64,000 nucleotides of DNA from Anaerolineae bacterium. Lineage in GTDB: Bacteria; Chloroflexota; Anaerolineae; 4572-78; J111. Of this stretch, positions 24,666-33,121 are shown one piece after another. The notes beneath the pieces were generated by a model. It searched no databases and was not told the origin of the DNA. It saw nothing but the letters and a program-made list of their open reading frames with translations. The stretch is taken from the NCBI GenBank assembly GCA_023382535.1, contig JAHDWA010000038.1, positions 1 through 64,000 of the forward strand. The letters run 5' to 3'. The position numbers and the translations under genes are program-made. Each line of letters opens with the position of its first letter. Position 1 is the stretch's first letter.

Positions 24666-25641
24666 GCTGACCATTGTCGAAGCGGTGCGTGATACCCTGG
24701 CCTACGAACTGGAGCGCGACGCCCGGGTCATGGTCCTGGGCGAAGATGTCGGCAAAACCGGCGGCGTCTTCCGGGCCACGGATGGTCTGTTCGAACGGTT
24801 TGGCCGGGATCGGGTGGTAGATATGCCCCTGGCCGAAAGCGCCATTATCGGCTCGGCTATCGGCCTGGCTATTTCCGGGCTGGTCCCCGTGGCCGAGATT
24901 CAATTTATGGGCTTCACCCATAACGCTTTCAATCAGATTGCCGAGCAGCTCGCCCGCATGCGCTACCGTTCCTGGGGGAGCCTGCACCTGCCGGTCACGA
25001 TTCGCACGCCCTATGGCGGCGGGGTGCGCGCCCCGGAGATGCACTCCGACTCCTTTGTGGCCCACTTTGCCCACTGCCCCGGCCTCAAACTGGTCGCCCC
25101 GGCCACGCCCGCCGATGCCAAGGGGCTGCTTCTGTCGGCCATCCGCGATCCCGACCCGGTAATGTTCCTGGAACCCCTGCGCGGCTACCGCCTCATCCGG
25201 GGCGACGTGCCGGACGGCGATTATACCGTACCGTTGGGTAGAGCCAGGATAGTGCGGGAGGGTAGCGACTGTACCGTTATCGCCTGGAGCGCGGCCGTGG
25301 AAATTGCCAAGCAGGCCGCCGATGATGCGGCCGGCAAAGGTGTTTCGGTCGAAGTGATTGACCTGCGCACCTTAGTTCCGTTAGATATGGACACGCTGCG
25401 GGTGTCGGTGATGAAAACAGGCCGGGCAGTGGTTATTGACGAGGCTTCCTTCACCGGCAGCTTTGCGGCGGAGGTGCTGACCTCCCTGGCTGAGGACGAG
25501 GACATTTTCTTCTCCCTCAAAGGTCCGGTCACCCGTGTCTGCGGGCCGGATGCGCCCTACCCGGTGCAAATGCTGGAAGAGGATTACTTGATTAACCGCA
25601 AGCGCGTGCTCAAGGCAATCTTGAAAAGTGTAGAGAGCTGA
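24658..25641 (+). CDS. 2-oxoacid dehydrogenase E1 component, beta subunit
   Basis: The 327-residue protein matches E1 beta: LGEDVGKTGGVFRATDGL, the pyrimidine-side Glu in MPLAESAIIGSAIGLA, the loop VPVAEIQFMGF, and RTPYGGGVRAPEMHSDS. It pairs with E1 alpha as a heterotetramer that decarboxylates a 2-oxoacid and passes the acyl group to lipoyl-E2. The E2 gene starts 5 bp after the stop. Confidence 0.95.
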   Translation: MPELTIVEAVRDTLAYELERDARVMVLGEDVGKTGGVFRATDGLFERFGRDRVVDMPLAESAIIGSAIGLAISGLVPVAEIQFMGFTHNAFNQIAEQLARMRYRSWGSLHLPVTIRTPYGGGVRAPEMHSDSFVAHFAHCPGLKLVAPATPADAKGLLLSAIRDPDPVMFLEPLRGYRLIRGDVPDGDYTVPLGRARIVREGSDCTVIAWSAAVEIAKQAADDAAGKGVSVEVIDLRTLVPLDMDTLRVSVMKTGRAVVIDEASFTGSFAAEVLTSLAEDEDIFFSLKGPVTRVCGPDAPYPVQMLEEDYLINRKRVLKAILKSVES

Positions 25642-25646
25642 CCATC

Positions 25647-26906
25647 ATGGCAAGATTTGAATTCAAAATGCCCGATGTGGGCGAGGGCCTGGCTGACGTC
25701 GAAGTGATCGCCTGGTTTGTCAAGGTGGGCGATCGGGTTCAGGAAAACCAGCCTATCGCCGATGTGGAAACCGACAAGGCTATCGTCACTATGCCTGCCC
25801 CCGCCACCGGCCGGGTGATCGAACTGGCGGCCAAAGAAGGAGAGCGCGTTAAGGTCGGCGCATTTTTGCTGGCGATTGAGACCGGCGGCGAGGAGGCGAA
25901 GGACCGAGGAGGCGAACAGGCGGAGACGCGACGTGAAGCAGATGATGGCGTCCAACCTTCCAACCTTCCAACCCTCCAACCTTCCAATCCTCCCTCCTCC
26001 CCTGTTCTCGCCTCGCCGGTAGCCCGCAAACTGGCCCAGGATTTGGGTATTGCGTTGGAAGAAGTCACCGGAACGGGACCAAAAGGCCGGATCAACGTCG
26101 AGGATGTGCAGCGCCATGCCGAGATGCTGCAAGCAGCCCAAGCGTCCGCGGTGGCAGCACCGGCGCTTGCCCCGGCTAAACCAGCCGAACCGGAGGCAGG
26201 GGCGGGGGACGAGCGTATCCCCGTGCGCGGCCTGCGCCGGCGCATCGCCGAGGCCCTGACCGAAACGGCGCGGACGGTGCCCCAGGTCGTCGGTTTCCAT
26301 GAATTCGATGCCGAGGTGTTAGTCAGAGAACGGGCTTACTTGCAGCGCCACGCCGAGACCGTGGGAGTGCGTCTAACCTATCTGCCCTTCGTTATCACAG
26401 CCTGCGTTGAAGCCTTAAAACAGCACCCCTATCTCAACGCCTGTTACATGGACGGCGATGATCCCGCCATTTTGCTCAAACGAAGCTATAATATCGGTAT
26501 TGCGACCGCCACCGACGACGGGCTGGTCGTGCCGGTGCTGCACGGAGCAGACCAGTTTGACTTGTTTGAGCTGGCCCGCCGGGCCGATGAATTGGTCGCG
26601 GCGGCGCGGGAGCGACGCACGACACCCAAAGACATGCAGCACGGCACATTTACCATAACCAATGTGGGGCAAATGGGCGGCTGGTTCGGCACGTCTATCC
26701 TCCGCGCTCCCGAAGCGGCGATTCTGGGCGTTGGCAAGATTGAGGACAAGGCGGTGGTCCGCAACGGCCAAATTGTCGCCCGGCCCATTCTGCCCCTCTC
26801 GCTGACCTTCGATCACCGGGTGATTGATGGCCAGGAGGCGCTGGCCTTTATTCAAACCCTGCGCCGCTACCTGGAGGAAGACCCGCGCAGCCTGTCGCCG
26901 AGATAA
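25647..26906 (+). CDS. Dihydrolipoamide acyltransferase (E2) with repeat-derived linker
   Basis: The 419-residue protein has one lipoyl domain (residues 1-75, VETDKAIVTMPAP with the lipoyl Lys near 43), a peripheral-subunit-binding domain (about 130-165, ASPVARKLAQDLGIALEEVTG), and a catalytic domain ending with SLTFDHRVIDGQEA, which carries the active His and Asp. Between lipoyl and binding domains lies a linker of about 45 residues encoded by GAGGCGAAG words and then by TCCAACCTTCCAACC words (PSNLPTLQPSNPP), the same words found in intergenic hairpins. The acyl transfer reaction fits the E1 genes upstream. No E3 gene is present in the window. Confidence 0.94.
   Translation: MARFEFKMPDVGEGLADVEVIAWFVKVGDRVQENQPIADVETDKAIVTMPAPATGRVIELAAKEGERVKVGAFLLAIETGGEEAKDRGGEQAETRREADDGVQPSNLPTLQPSNPPSSPVLASPVARKLAQDLGIALEEVTGTGPKGRINVEDVQRHAEMLQAAQASAVAAPALAPAKPAEPEAGAGDERIPVRGLRRRIAEALTETARTVPQVVGFHEFDAEVLVRERAYLQRHAETVGVRLTYLPFVITACVEALKQHPYLNACYMDGDDPAILLKRSYNIGIATATDDGLVVPVLHGADQFDLFELARRADELVAAARERRTTPKDMQHGTFTITNVGQMGGWFGTSILRAPEAAILGVGKIEDKAVVRNGQIVARPILPLSLTFDHRVIDGQEALAFIQTLRRYLEEDPRSLSPR
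25888..26010. repeat. Intergenic-type stutter element inside the E2 coding region
   Basis: GGCGAGGAGGCGAAGGACCGAGGAGG words (left) and TTCCAACCTTCC then CCTGTTCTCGCCTCGCC words (right) could pair imperfectly. The reading frame is kept across the element and encodes the interdomain linker. Confidence 0.7.
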
Positions 26907-26912
26907 GAGTGG

Positions 26913-26992
26913 GTCCACAGATAGACACAGATGAACACAGATAAAAATAAAAATGAGGAATCATCTGAGAAAATCTGTGTGCATCTGTGGAC
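26913..26992. repeat. Stutter hairpin, 'GTCCACAGATAGACACAGAT' class
   Basis: GTCCACAGAT (26913-26922) pairs with ATCTGTGGAC (26983-26992), and ACACAGAT (26925-26932) with ATCTGTGT (26973-26980), separated by a small internal bulge. The same wording recurs at 47942-48054. Confidence 0.8.
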
Positions 26993-27013
26993 TGAAATAG
27001 CGAGCAAATAAGT

Positions 27014-28687
27014 ATGTCAGATGTAGAGATTAGCAACAAAAACGAGTGGGAAGAGAAAATTCTGGCGGCTGGGTTGAAGGCGGAGCCGGAGCGGAAAAGC
27101 GCCTTTACCACCATTTCCGGCCTGCCCCTGGAGCGACTCTACACCCACGAGGATTGGCCCGGCAACGGCGCTGGCCCGGAGGCGGACTTGGGTTATCCGG
27201 GCGCTTATCCTTTCACCCGCGGCGTCAGCCCGACCATGTACCGCAGCAACTTTTGGGTCATGGGCATGTATTCCGGCTACGGCTCGGCGGAAGAGGCCAA
27301 CGAGCGTTACCGCGCCCTGCTGGAGCGCGGCCAGACCGGCTTCTCCATCGCCCTTGACCTGCCGACCCAGTGCGGCTACGATGCCGATCAGCCCATGGCG
27401 TCGGGTGAGGTGGGCAAGGTCGGGGTGCATATTGGCTCTCTGACCGACATGGAGCGGCTGTTTGCCGGCATTCCCCTGGAAAAAGTGCGCCAGATTCGGA
27501 CCACGGCTAACTCCATCGGCCCGATCATCGCCGCCATGTACCTTGCCGCTTTTGAGAAGCAGGGGGTTAATCTGGCCGACACCCGCATGTTCATCCAGAA
27601 TGATGTGTTGAAAGAGTACATTGCTCGCGGTACGTACATTTTCCCGCCCGATACGGGGGTCAAGCTGTCGGCAGATTTGATTGAATATTGCGCCCATCAC
27701 CTGCCGGGCTGGACCTCGCTGGCGATGAGCGGCTATCATATTCGAGATAGCGGCAGCACGGCGGCCCAGGAGTTAGCCTTTACCTTCGCGAATGGCCTGG
27801 CTTATGTGGACAACGTGTTACAGCGTGGTCTCAGTATTGATACCTTTGCCTCCCAGCTCTGGACTTTTCTCTCGGCGGGCGTAGATTTTCTGGAAGAGGT
27901 GGCTAAATTCCGGGCGGCGCGGCGGATTTGGGCCAGGCTGATGCGGGAGAAATACGGAGCGCAGAACCCCGAAGCGATGAAATTGAAGATTTTTGCCTAT
28001 ACCCTCGGCGGCAACCTGGTGGCCCAGCAGCCGTTGAACAACATTGCCCGGGTAGCCATCGAAACGCTGGCCGCGGTTTTTGGCGGCGTCCAGACCATTG
28101 CGACCTCCTCCTACGACGAAGCCTACTCCATTCCCACCGAAGAGGCGGCCACGGTCGCGCTGCGGACGCAGCAAATAGTCGCGCATGAGGCCGGCGTGAC
28201 CGGCACCGTGGATGCGCTCGGCGGTTCGTATGCCATTGAGTCCCTGACGGATAAACTTGAACAAGACGTGCTACGCTATCTTGACAAAATCGAAACACTG
28301 GGTGGGGCAGTGCGCTGTATCGAAAATGGCTTCTACCACCGCGAATTGGGTGACGCCGCCTACCAGTACCAGCGCCAGATTGAAACCGAAGAACGGATAC
28401 TGGTCGGCCTGAATGCGTTCCAAAGTCAGAACGAGGAAAAAATCCCTGTTTTCAAAGGCAATCCTGAAATGGAGCAGCGCCAGATCGAACGGGTGCAGGC
28501 GCTCCGCCGGCAGCGCGGTAATGCCCAGGTCAAGCAAAGCCTGGCCGATTTGGTGGAAGCAGCCCGGGCCAACGAGAACCTGATGCCGGCCTTGATCGAA
28601 AGCGTCAAAACTTATGCTACCATCGGCGAAATTTGTGAGGCGCTGCGGGGCGTGTATGGCACGTATAGACCGAGTCAGGTAATTTGA
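27014..28687 (+). CDS. B12-dependent acyl-CoA mutase, large (substrate-binding) subunit, divergent
   Basis: The 557-residue protein is the TIM-barrel half of a methylmalonyl-CoA mutase-type enzyme without its own cobalamin domain. Landmarks: PTMYRSNFWVMGMYSGYG (73-90), GQTGFSIALDLPTQCGYD, FIQNDVLKEYIARGTY (193-208) and SGYH (His242). Tyr86 and Arg205 match the residues that bind the carboxylate in methylmalonyl-CoA mutase, but the usual Arg-Gln before Tyr86 is Gly84-Met85, and DLPTQ resembles isobutyryl/2-hydroxyisobutyryl mutases. The cobalamin subunit lies 22 kb away at 50619 with MeaB. It carries out a carbon-skeleton rearrangement of an acyl-CoA, possibly methylmalonyl-CoA or a related acid; the exact substrate is open. 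Confidence 0.88.
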   Translation: MSDVEISNKNEWEEKILAAGLKAEPERKSAFTTISGLPLERLYTHEDWPGNGAGPEADLGYPGAYPFTRGVSPTMYRSNFWVMGMYSGYGSAEEANERYRALLERGQTGFSIALDLPTQCGYDADQPMASGEVGKVGVHIGSLTDMERLFAGIPLEKVRQIRTTANSIGPIIAAMYLAAFEKQGVNLADTRMFIQNDVLKEYIARGTYIFPPDTGVKLSADLIEYCAHHLPGWTSLAMSGYHIRDSGSTAAQELAFTFANGLAYVDNVLQRGLSIDTFASQLWTFLSAGVDFLEEVAKFRAARRIWARLMREKYGAQNPEAMKLKIFAYTLGGNLVAQQPLNNIARVAIETLAAVFGGVQTIATSSYDEAYSIPTEEAATVALRTQQIVAHEAGVTGTVDALGGSYAIESLTDKLEQDVLRYLDKIETLGGAVRCIENGFYHRELGDAAYQYQRQIETEERILVGLNAFQSQNEEKIPVFKGNPEMEQRQIERVQALRRQRGNAQVKQSLADLVEAARANENLMPALIESVKTYATIGEICEALRGVYGTYRPSQVI

Positions 28688-28694
28688 ACGTATT

Positions 28695-28727
28695 GCGTGT
28701 TGCGCAAAAATGGACCCCACAACACGC
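28695..28727. repeat. Hairpin, GCGTGTTG / CAACACGC
   Basis: GCGTGTTG (28695-28702) and CAACACGC (28720-28727) pair perfectly; ACGT flanks both arms, extending the stem after a 3-base mismatch. It starts directly after the mutase stop codon. Confidence 0.7.
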
Positions 28728-28756
28728 AACACGTCTCCTTGTAGCCGGAGAAGCTA

Positions 28757-29116
28757 ATGCCTATCGAAAATGTGTACGAAACGCCGCGCGAGTTAATTGT
28801 GGCTCACGAAGGGCACGGTTCCATAGAAATTGCCCGCATGTTTCAGACGAAAGAACTGGCCGGGGCCTGGCACTTTATCGAATACCTGGTCGTTCCGCCG
28901 GGGGTGACGATTGGCCGACATCGCCATGGTGAGAACGAGGAAATCTATTTTATCATCGAAGGCGAGGCCCACATGACCCTCAATGGCCAGGAGCATGAGG
29001 TCAAGCCGGGCGATTTCATTGTCAACCCTCCCCACGGCGAACATGGCTTGCGCAATGAAAGTGATGCGGAAGTCAAGCTGCTGGTGATTGAGGTAGAACT
29101 GAAGCGTGAGGTGTAA
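28757..29116 (+). CDS. Single-domain cupin protein
   Basis: The 119-residue protein is a cupin: GRHRHGENEEIYFIIEGEAH supplies two His and one Glu of motif 1, and GDFIVNPPHGEHG motif 2 with another His. These four residues normally bind a metal. Such small cupins act as isomerases, dioxygenases or binding proteins. It is flanked by the mutase and a thiolase, so a role in acyl-CoA or oxoacid processing is possible. GGAG lies 6 bp before the ATG. Confidence 0.85.
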   Translation: MPIENVYETPRELIVAHEGHGSIEIARMFQTKELAGAWHFIEYLVVPPGVTIGRHRHGENEEIYFIIEGEAHMTLNGQEHEVKPGDFIVNPPHGEHGLRNESDAEVKLLVIEVELKREV

Positions 29117-29268
29117 GGCAGTGGTTAGGGGAAATAAATGCCTTGGATGTCATCTTGAACGGAGTGCAGCGAAGTGAAGAATCTTCTTGTGTTATCCTTG
29201 GGCCAAGTCTTAGGGGATTTTTCGCTCCCTCTGGTCGCTCAAAATGACATAAAAAGCCGGAGAAACTC

Positions 29269-30429
29269 ATGTCCCAAGCAGTGATTGTCGAGGCCGTCCG
29301 CACACCGGTTGGCAAGCGGAACGGTTTGCTCAAAGATACCCATCCCACCGAATTGGCCGCCGCCGTACTGAACGAGGTCGTTCGCCGGGTGGGGGTTGAA
29401 GCGGGCCAGGTAGAAGACATCATCATGGGCTGCGTCTCTATGGTCGGCGACCAGGCGCTTAATATTGGGCGCAACTCGGCCCTGCTGGCCGGCTTTCCCG
29501 CCGAAGTCCCGGCGGTGACCATTGACCGCCAATGCGGCTCCAGCCAGCAGGCGGTCCACTTTGCGGCCAGCCTGGTCGAGAGCGGCGCGGCGGAAATTGT
29601 GATCGCCGCCGGGGTGGAGAGCATGACCCGCGTGCCGATGGGCAGCACCCGCGCCAACGGTCCCGGCGATCCCTTTACGGCGGCGCTCAGGGAGCGCTAT
29701 CCCATGGTCCAGATGGGCCTGTCGGCGGAGATGATTGCCAAAAAGTGGCGTTTGCCCCGCGAGGCGCTGGATGAATTCAGCCTGCGCAGCCACCGTCGGG
29801 CCGCCCAGGCCATGTCCGAGGGCTTTTTCCGCCGCGAAATTCTGCCCCTGGACGTGACCGTTGACGGCACAGCCCGGCGCATGGACAGTGACGAGGGAGT
29901 CCGGCCGGATACCAGCCTGGAGAAGTTAGCCACCCTGAAGACGCCGTTTAAAGAGGATGGTGTCGTCACCGCCGGCAACGCCAGCCAGATTTCTGATGGG
30001 GCTGCGGCTTTGCTGCTGATGTCGGAAGGGAAGGCGGCAGAACTGGGGCTGAAACCACGCGCCCGGATTGTGGCGCAAGTGGTGGTGGGGGATGACCCGG
30101 TGTTGGCCCTGACCGCGCCGATTCCGGCCACCCGCAAAATCCTGGCCAAAGCCGGCTTAAAGTTGGACGAGATGGACCTGATCGAGATCAACGAAGCCTT
30201 TGCGTCGGTGGTGCTGGCCTGGGCCAACGATATTCAGCCGGACATGGAGCGGGTCAATGTCAACGGGGGGGCGATTGCCCTGGGCCACCCGCTCGGCGCG
30301 AGCGGCGCGCGGATTATGACCACTCTCCTGCACGAGTTGGAACGCCGCGAGGGCCGCTACGGCCTGCAAACCATGTGCTGCTTCGGCGGGCTGGGTATTG
30401 CGACGATTATTGAAAGAGTTACAGGGTAG
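29269..30429 (+). CDS. Thiolase (acetyl-CoA acetyltransferase family)
   Basis: The 386-residue thiolase has the acyl-accepting Cys89 in [11 protein letters not shown], the His motif in [16 protein letters not shown] (near 343), and the second Cys in [13 protein letters not shown]. It cleaves or condenses 3-ketoacyl-CoA with CoA in the cytoplasm. The last codons GTTACAGGGTAG run into a GTAGCAAAG repeat, so the repeat contributes the stop codon. It belongs to the acyl-CoA block with a CoA-transferase and a second thiolase, which suggests side chains of more than one kind are processed. Confidence 0.93.
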   Translation: MSQAVIVEAVRTPVGKRNGLLKDTHPTELAAAVLNEVVRRVGVEAGQVEDIIMGCVSMVGDQALNIGRNSALLAGFPAEVPAVTIDRQCGSSQQAVHFAASLVESGAAEIVIAAGVESMTRVPMGSTRANGPGDPFTAALRERYPMVQMGLSAEMIAKKWRLPREALDEFSLRSHRRAAQAMSEGFFRREILPLDVTVDGTARRMDSDEGVRPDTSLEKLATLKTPFKEDGVVTAGNASQISDGAAALLLMSEGKAAELGLKPRARIVAQVVVGDDPVLALTAPIPATRKILAKAGLKLDEMDLIEINEAFASVVLAWANDIQPDMERVNVNGGAIALGHPLGASGARIMTTLLHELERREGRYGLQTMCCFGGLGIATIIERVTG

Positions 30430-30486
30430 CAAAGTAGCAAGCAGCAGGTAGCAGCCTGTTTTTTGCTGCCCTGCTACTTTGCTACC
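30425..30486. repeat. Perfect 15-bp stutter hairpin, 'GGTAGCAAAGTAGCA' class
   Basis: GGTAGCAAAGTAGCA (30425-30439) and its exact complement (30472-30486) flank a loop holding further GCAGC words. A T-rich TGTTCTTTTATT follows, so it could terminate some transcripts. It includes the stop codon of the thiolase gene. Confidence 0.85.
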
Positions 30487-30512
30487 TGTTCTTTTATTGG
30501 AATGGAGAACTT

Positions 30513-31733
30513 ATGAGTCAACCTCGCAAACCCCTTGACGGGATCAAGGTTTTGAGCTTTGAAATTCAAGTGGCCGGTCCTTACTGCACCATGATGCTGG
30601 CCGACCAGGGCGCGAGCGTCATCAAGGTGGAACGGCCCGAAGGCGGCGATACGGCTCGCGGCGGCGCGCCGAGGATCAAAAACGATAAAGGTGAGACCCA
30701 GAGCGGCTATTTCCTGCGCTTCAACCGCAACAAGCGCAGCGTGACTCTCAATCTCAAAAGTGACAGGGGCCGCCAGATTTTTCGTGATCTGGCCGCCCAG
30801 TCAGATGTATTGGTCGAAAACTTCCGGCCCGGCCTGTTGAGCGAGATGGGCTTGGGTTACCAGGAACTGTCGGAGCTGAACCCGGGCTTGGTTTATGCCA
30901 GTATCTCCGGCTTTGGCAGCATGGAAGGCTATTTGGGGCTGTACAGCAAGCGTCCCGCCTACGATATTGTGGCCCAGGCCATGGGCGGCCTGATGAACAC
31001 CTGCGGCCAGGCCGGCGGCCCGCCGACATGGCTGGGTGTCGCCCTCGGCGATATTGTCTCCGGCATGCAGGCGGCTTATGGGATTATGCTGGCTTTGTAC
31101 GAGCGGATGCGAACGGGCCGCGGCCAGTATCTCGATGTTTCGATGTACGACACGATTATTGGGCTGGCCGAGCGGTCGGTCAGCGCCTACTCGCTGACCC
31201 AGCATGTGCTGGAACGAGGGCGCGAGCCGTACATGGCTCCTTGGGGACCATTTGAATGCCAGGATGGCTGGGTCGCCTTGATTGTCGCCACCGAAGGCGA
31301 CTGGGCCAAGTTCTGCCAGGCCATCGAACGGCCTGACCTGGTCGGCCATGAGGGGGCGACCTCCGGGCCGGAGCGGGCCAAAAATATGTCGGGCTGGCTG
31401 GGCGAGATCATCGAAAATTGGTTTCGCCAGCAGACCAAGGCCGGGGCGACGGAGAAACTGCTGGCGGTCGGTCTGCCAATCGGGCCGGTGCAGAACGCCC
31501 AGGAGATTTTTGAGTGCCCCCACGTCGAGTCTCGCCACTTGCTGGTGGATGTGCCCGACCCTATTCTCGGTTCGGTCAAGCTGGTCGGCCCGGTGGTCAA
31601 ACTGTCCGGCAGCCCGGAGCCAATCACCGGCCCCGCGCCGCTGCTCGGCCAGCACAACGCCGAAGTCCTGACCGAGGTATTGGGTTATTCGGAAGAACAA
31701 ATCGCGAACTTGAAAGAAGAGAAAATTATCTAA
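30513..31733 (+). CDS. Class III CoA-transferase (CaiB/BaiF family)
   Basis: The 406-residue protein has the CaiB/BaiF interlocked-dimer signature: GIKVLSFEIQVAGPYCTMMLADQGASVIKVE (quoted in two parts: GIKVLSFEIQVAGPYC, then TMMLADQGASVIKVE), NRNKRSVTLNLKSDRG, ENFRPG and the catalytic Asp180 in VALGDIVSGMQ. It would move CoA between an acid and an acyl-CoA, activating the substrate of this cluster without ATP. It lies between the two thiolase genes. Confidence 0.92.
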   Translation: MSQPRKPLDGIKVLSFEIQVAGPYCTMMLADQGASVIKVERPEGGDTARGGAPRIKNDKGETQSGYFLRFNRNKRSVTLNLKSDRGRQIFRDLAAQSDVLVENFRPGLLSEMGLGYQELSELNPGLVYASISGFGSMEGYLGLYSKRPAYDIVAQAMGGLMNTCGQAGGPPTWLGVALGDIVSGMQAAYGIMLALYERMRTGRGQYLDVSMYDTIIGLAERSVSAYSLTQHVLERGREPYMAPWGPFECQDGWVALIVATEGDWAKFCQAIERPDLVGHEGATSGPERAKNMSGWLGEIIENWFRQQTKAGATEKLLAVGLPIGPVQNAQEIFECPHVESRHLLVDVPDPILGSVKLVGPVVKLSGSPEPITGPAPLLGQHNAEVLTEVLGYSEEQIANLKEEKII

Positions 31734-31785
31734 AGTAGCAGGGTAGCAAGGTAGCAAAAAGAAGAAACCTGCTATCCTGCTACTT
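31733..31785. repeat. Stutter hairpin, 'AAGTAGCAGG' / 'CCTGCTACTT'
   Basis: Perfect 10-bp arms (31733-31742 and 31776-31785), with additional GTAGCAAGG and CTGCTATC copies between. It begins at the stop codon of the CoA-transferase. Confidence 0.8.
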
Positions 31786-31808
31786 GTTACCTGGATTAGG
31801 AGAATGCT

Positions 31809-33029
31809 ATGAACGAAGTCGTTGTTATCAGCGCCGTGCGCACCCCATTCGGGAAGTTTGGCGGCGCGTTAAAGGATTTTACGTTACCCCAACTGGGCGG
31901 CAAGGTCGTGGCCGAGGCGGTCCGCCGGGCCAAGCTCGATCCGGCGGAGGTAGAGGAGGTCGCTACCGGAGTCAACCTGCCAGGGGCCGACCGTTCCATT
32001 GCCCGCCAGGTTTTGATCGAGGCCGGTATTCCGCCCAATCGGGTGGCTTACACGGTAGACCGGGCCTGCTGTTCCTCGTTAGCCGCCATTACCCTGGCCT
32101 CGCGTTCGATCCGGCTGGGCGATGCGCGGGTCGCGGTGGCTGGCGGCAGCGAGAACATGAGCAAGGTGCCTTATTTCTTGACCGATTTCCGCTGGGGCCA
32201 CCGCCTGGGCGATGTGACCCTGAAAGATCAGTTGGTCATCGCCTGCCCCATGACCGGCAAACCTCGGGCGGTCCAGGCCGGCGAAGAGGCCGTCGAATAC
32301 GGCATCAGCCGCGAGGAGCAGGACCGCTGGGCTGTGCGCAGCCACCAGAATTGGGCCAAAGCCAGGGAAGCCGGCAAATTCCAGGACGAGTTGATGCCCA
32401 TTGAGGTGCCGCAGGAGCGGGGTGCGCCGGTCCTCTTCACGGAGGACGAGTCGCCCCGGCCCGATACGTCCCTGGAAAAACTGGCCAAACTGCCGCTGAT
32501 TTACGGCAGCCCGACCGTCACCGCGGGCAATGCACCGGGCCTCAACACCGGCGCGTCGGCGATGGTGCTGATGTCCAAGGAGGAGGCGGAACGCCGGGAG
32601 AAGCAGCCTTTAGCCCAGTTGCTGGGCTGGTCTATGGCGTCCGGCCACCCCGACCGCATCGCTTCGATTCCGGCCGAGTCGGCCCGGCTGGCTCTGGAGA
32701 AGGCCGGCCTGACCATTGACGACATGGACCTGATCGAGATCAACGAAGCCTTTGCCGCCGTCCCGCTTGTCTCCACCCTGATTATGGCCGGGGGTAATAA
32801 GGAGAAGGCCGAGCAAATCCGGGCCAAGACCAACGTCAACGGCGGCGCGATTGCCATCGGCCATCCCACCGGCGCGACGGCGGCCCGGCTGGTCATGACG
32901 GTGATGTACGAACTGCGCCGGCGGCGGGCAGCAGCGGGGGATATCCGACCCTACTACGGCCTGGCCACCCTCTGCGGCGGCATCGGCGAAGCGGAAGCAG
33001 TGATCGTAAAAGTAGACAGTAGCCAGTAA
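31809..33029 (+). CDS. Thiolase, second paralogue
   Basis: The 406-residue thiolase has Cys87 in [31 protein letters not shown] with the active His, and LCGGIGEAEAVI with the distal Cys. It is only moderately similar to the thiolase at 29269, with a longer middle region, so a different chain length or branching of substrate is likely. The final residues KVDSSQ and the stop are written by the AGTAGACAGTAGCCAGTAA stutter that continues into the spacer. It precedes an AtuA-like gene. Confidence 0.93.
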   Translation: MNEVVVISAVRTPFGKFGGALKDFTLPQLGGKVVAEAVRRAKLDPAEVEEVATGVNLPGADRSIARQVLIEAGIPPNRVAYTVDRACCSSLAAITLASRSIRLGDARVAVAGGSENMSKVPYFLTDFRWGHRLGDVTLKDQLVIACPMTGKPRAVQAGEEAVEYGISREEQDRWAVRSHQNWAKAREAGKFQDELMPIEVPQERGAPVLFTEDESPRPDTSLEKLAKLPLIYGSPTVTAGNAPGLNTGASAMVLMSKEEAERREKQPLAQLLGWSMASGHPDRIASIPAESARLALEKAGLTIDDMDLIEINEAFAAVPLVSTLIMAGGNKEKAEQIRAKTNVNGGAIAIGHPTGATAARLVMTVMYELRRRRAAAGDIRPYYGLATLCGGIGEAEAVIVKVDSSQ

Positions 33030-33115
33030 TCAGTAGACAGTAGCCAGTAGATGGTAGATAGGGGGTGCTTCTTTCCCTACTCCCTACTCCCTACTTCCTA
33101 CTCCTTACTCCCGAG
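33013..33115. repeat. Stutter spacer, 'CAGTAGCCAGTAATCAGTAGA' and 'CCCTACTCCCTACT' words
   Basis: The left half repeats AGTAGACAGTAGCCAGTA (about five words) and codes for the thiolase end; the right half repeats CCCTACTCCCTACTTCC. Pairing between halves is only partial. Confidence 0.7.
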
Positions 33116-33121
33116 GAAGCA

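Noticed and set aside
27014..28687. Naming the large mutase subunit methylmalonyl-CoA mutase
   Set aside because: Tyr and Arg of that enzyme are present but the preceding Arg-Gln is lost and no epimerase is seen, so the substrate is left open.
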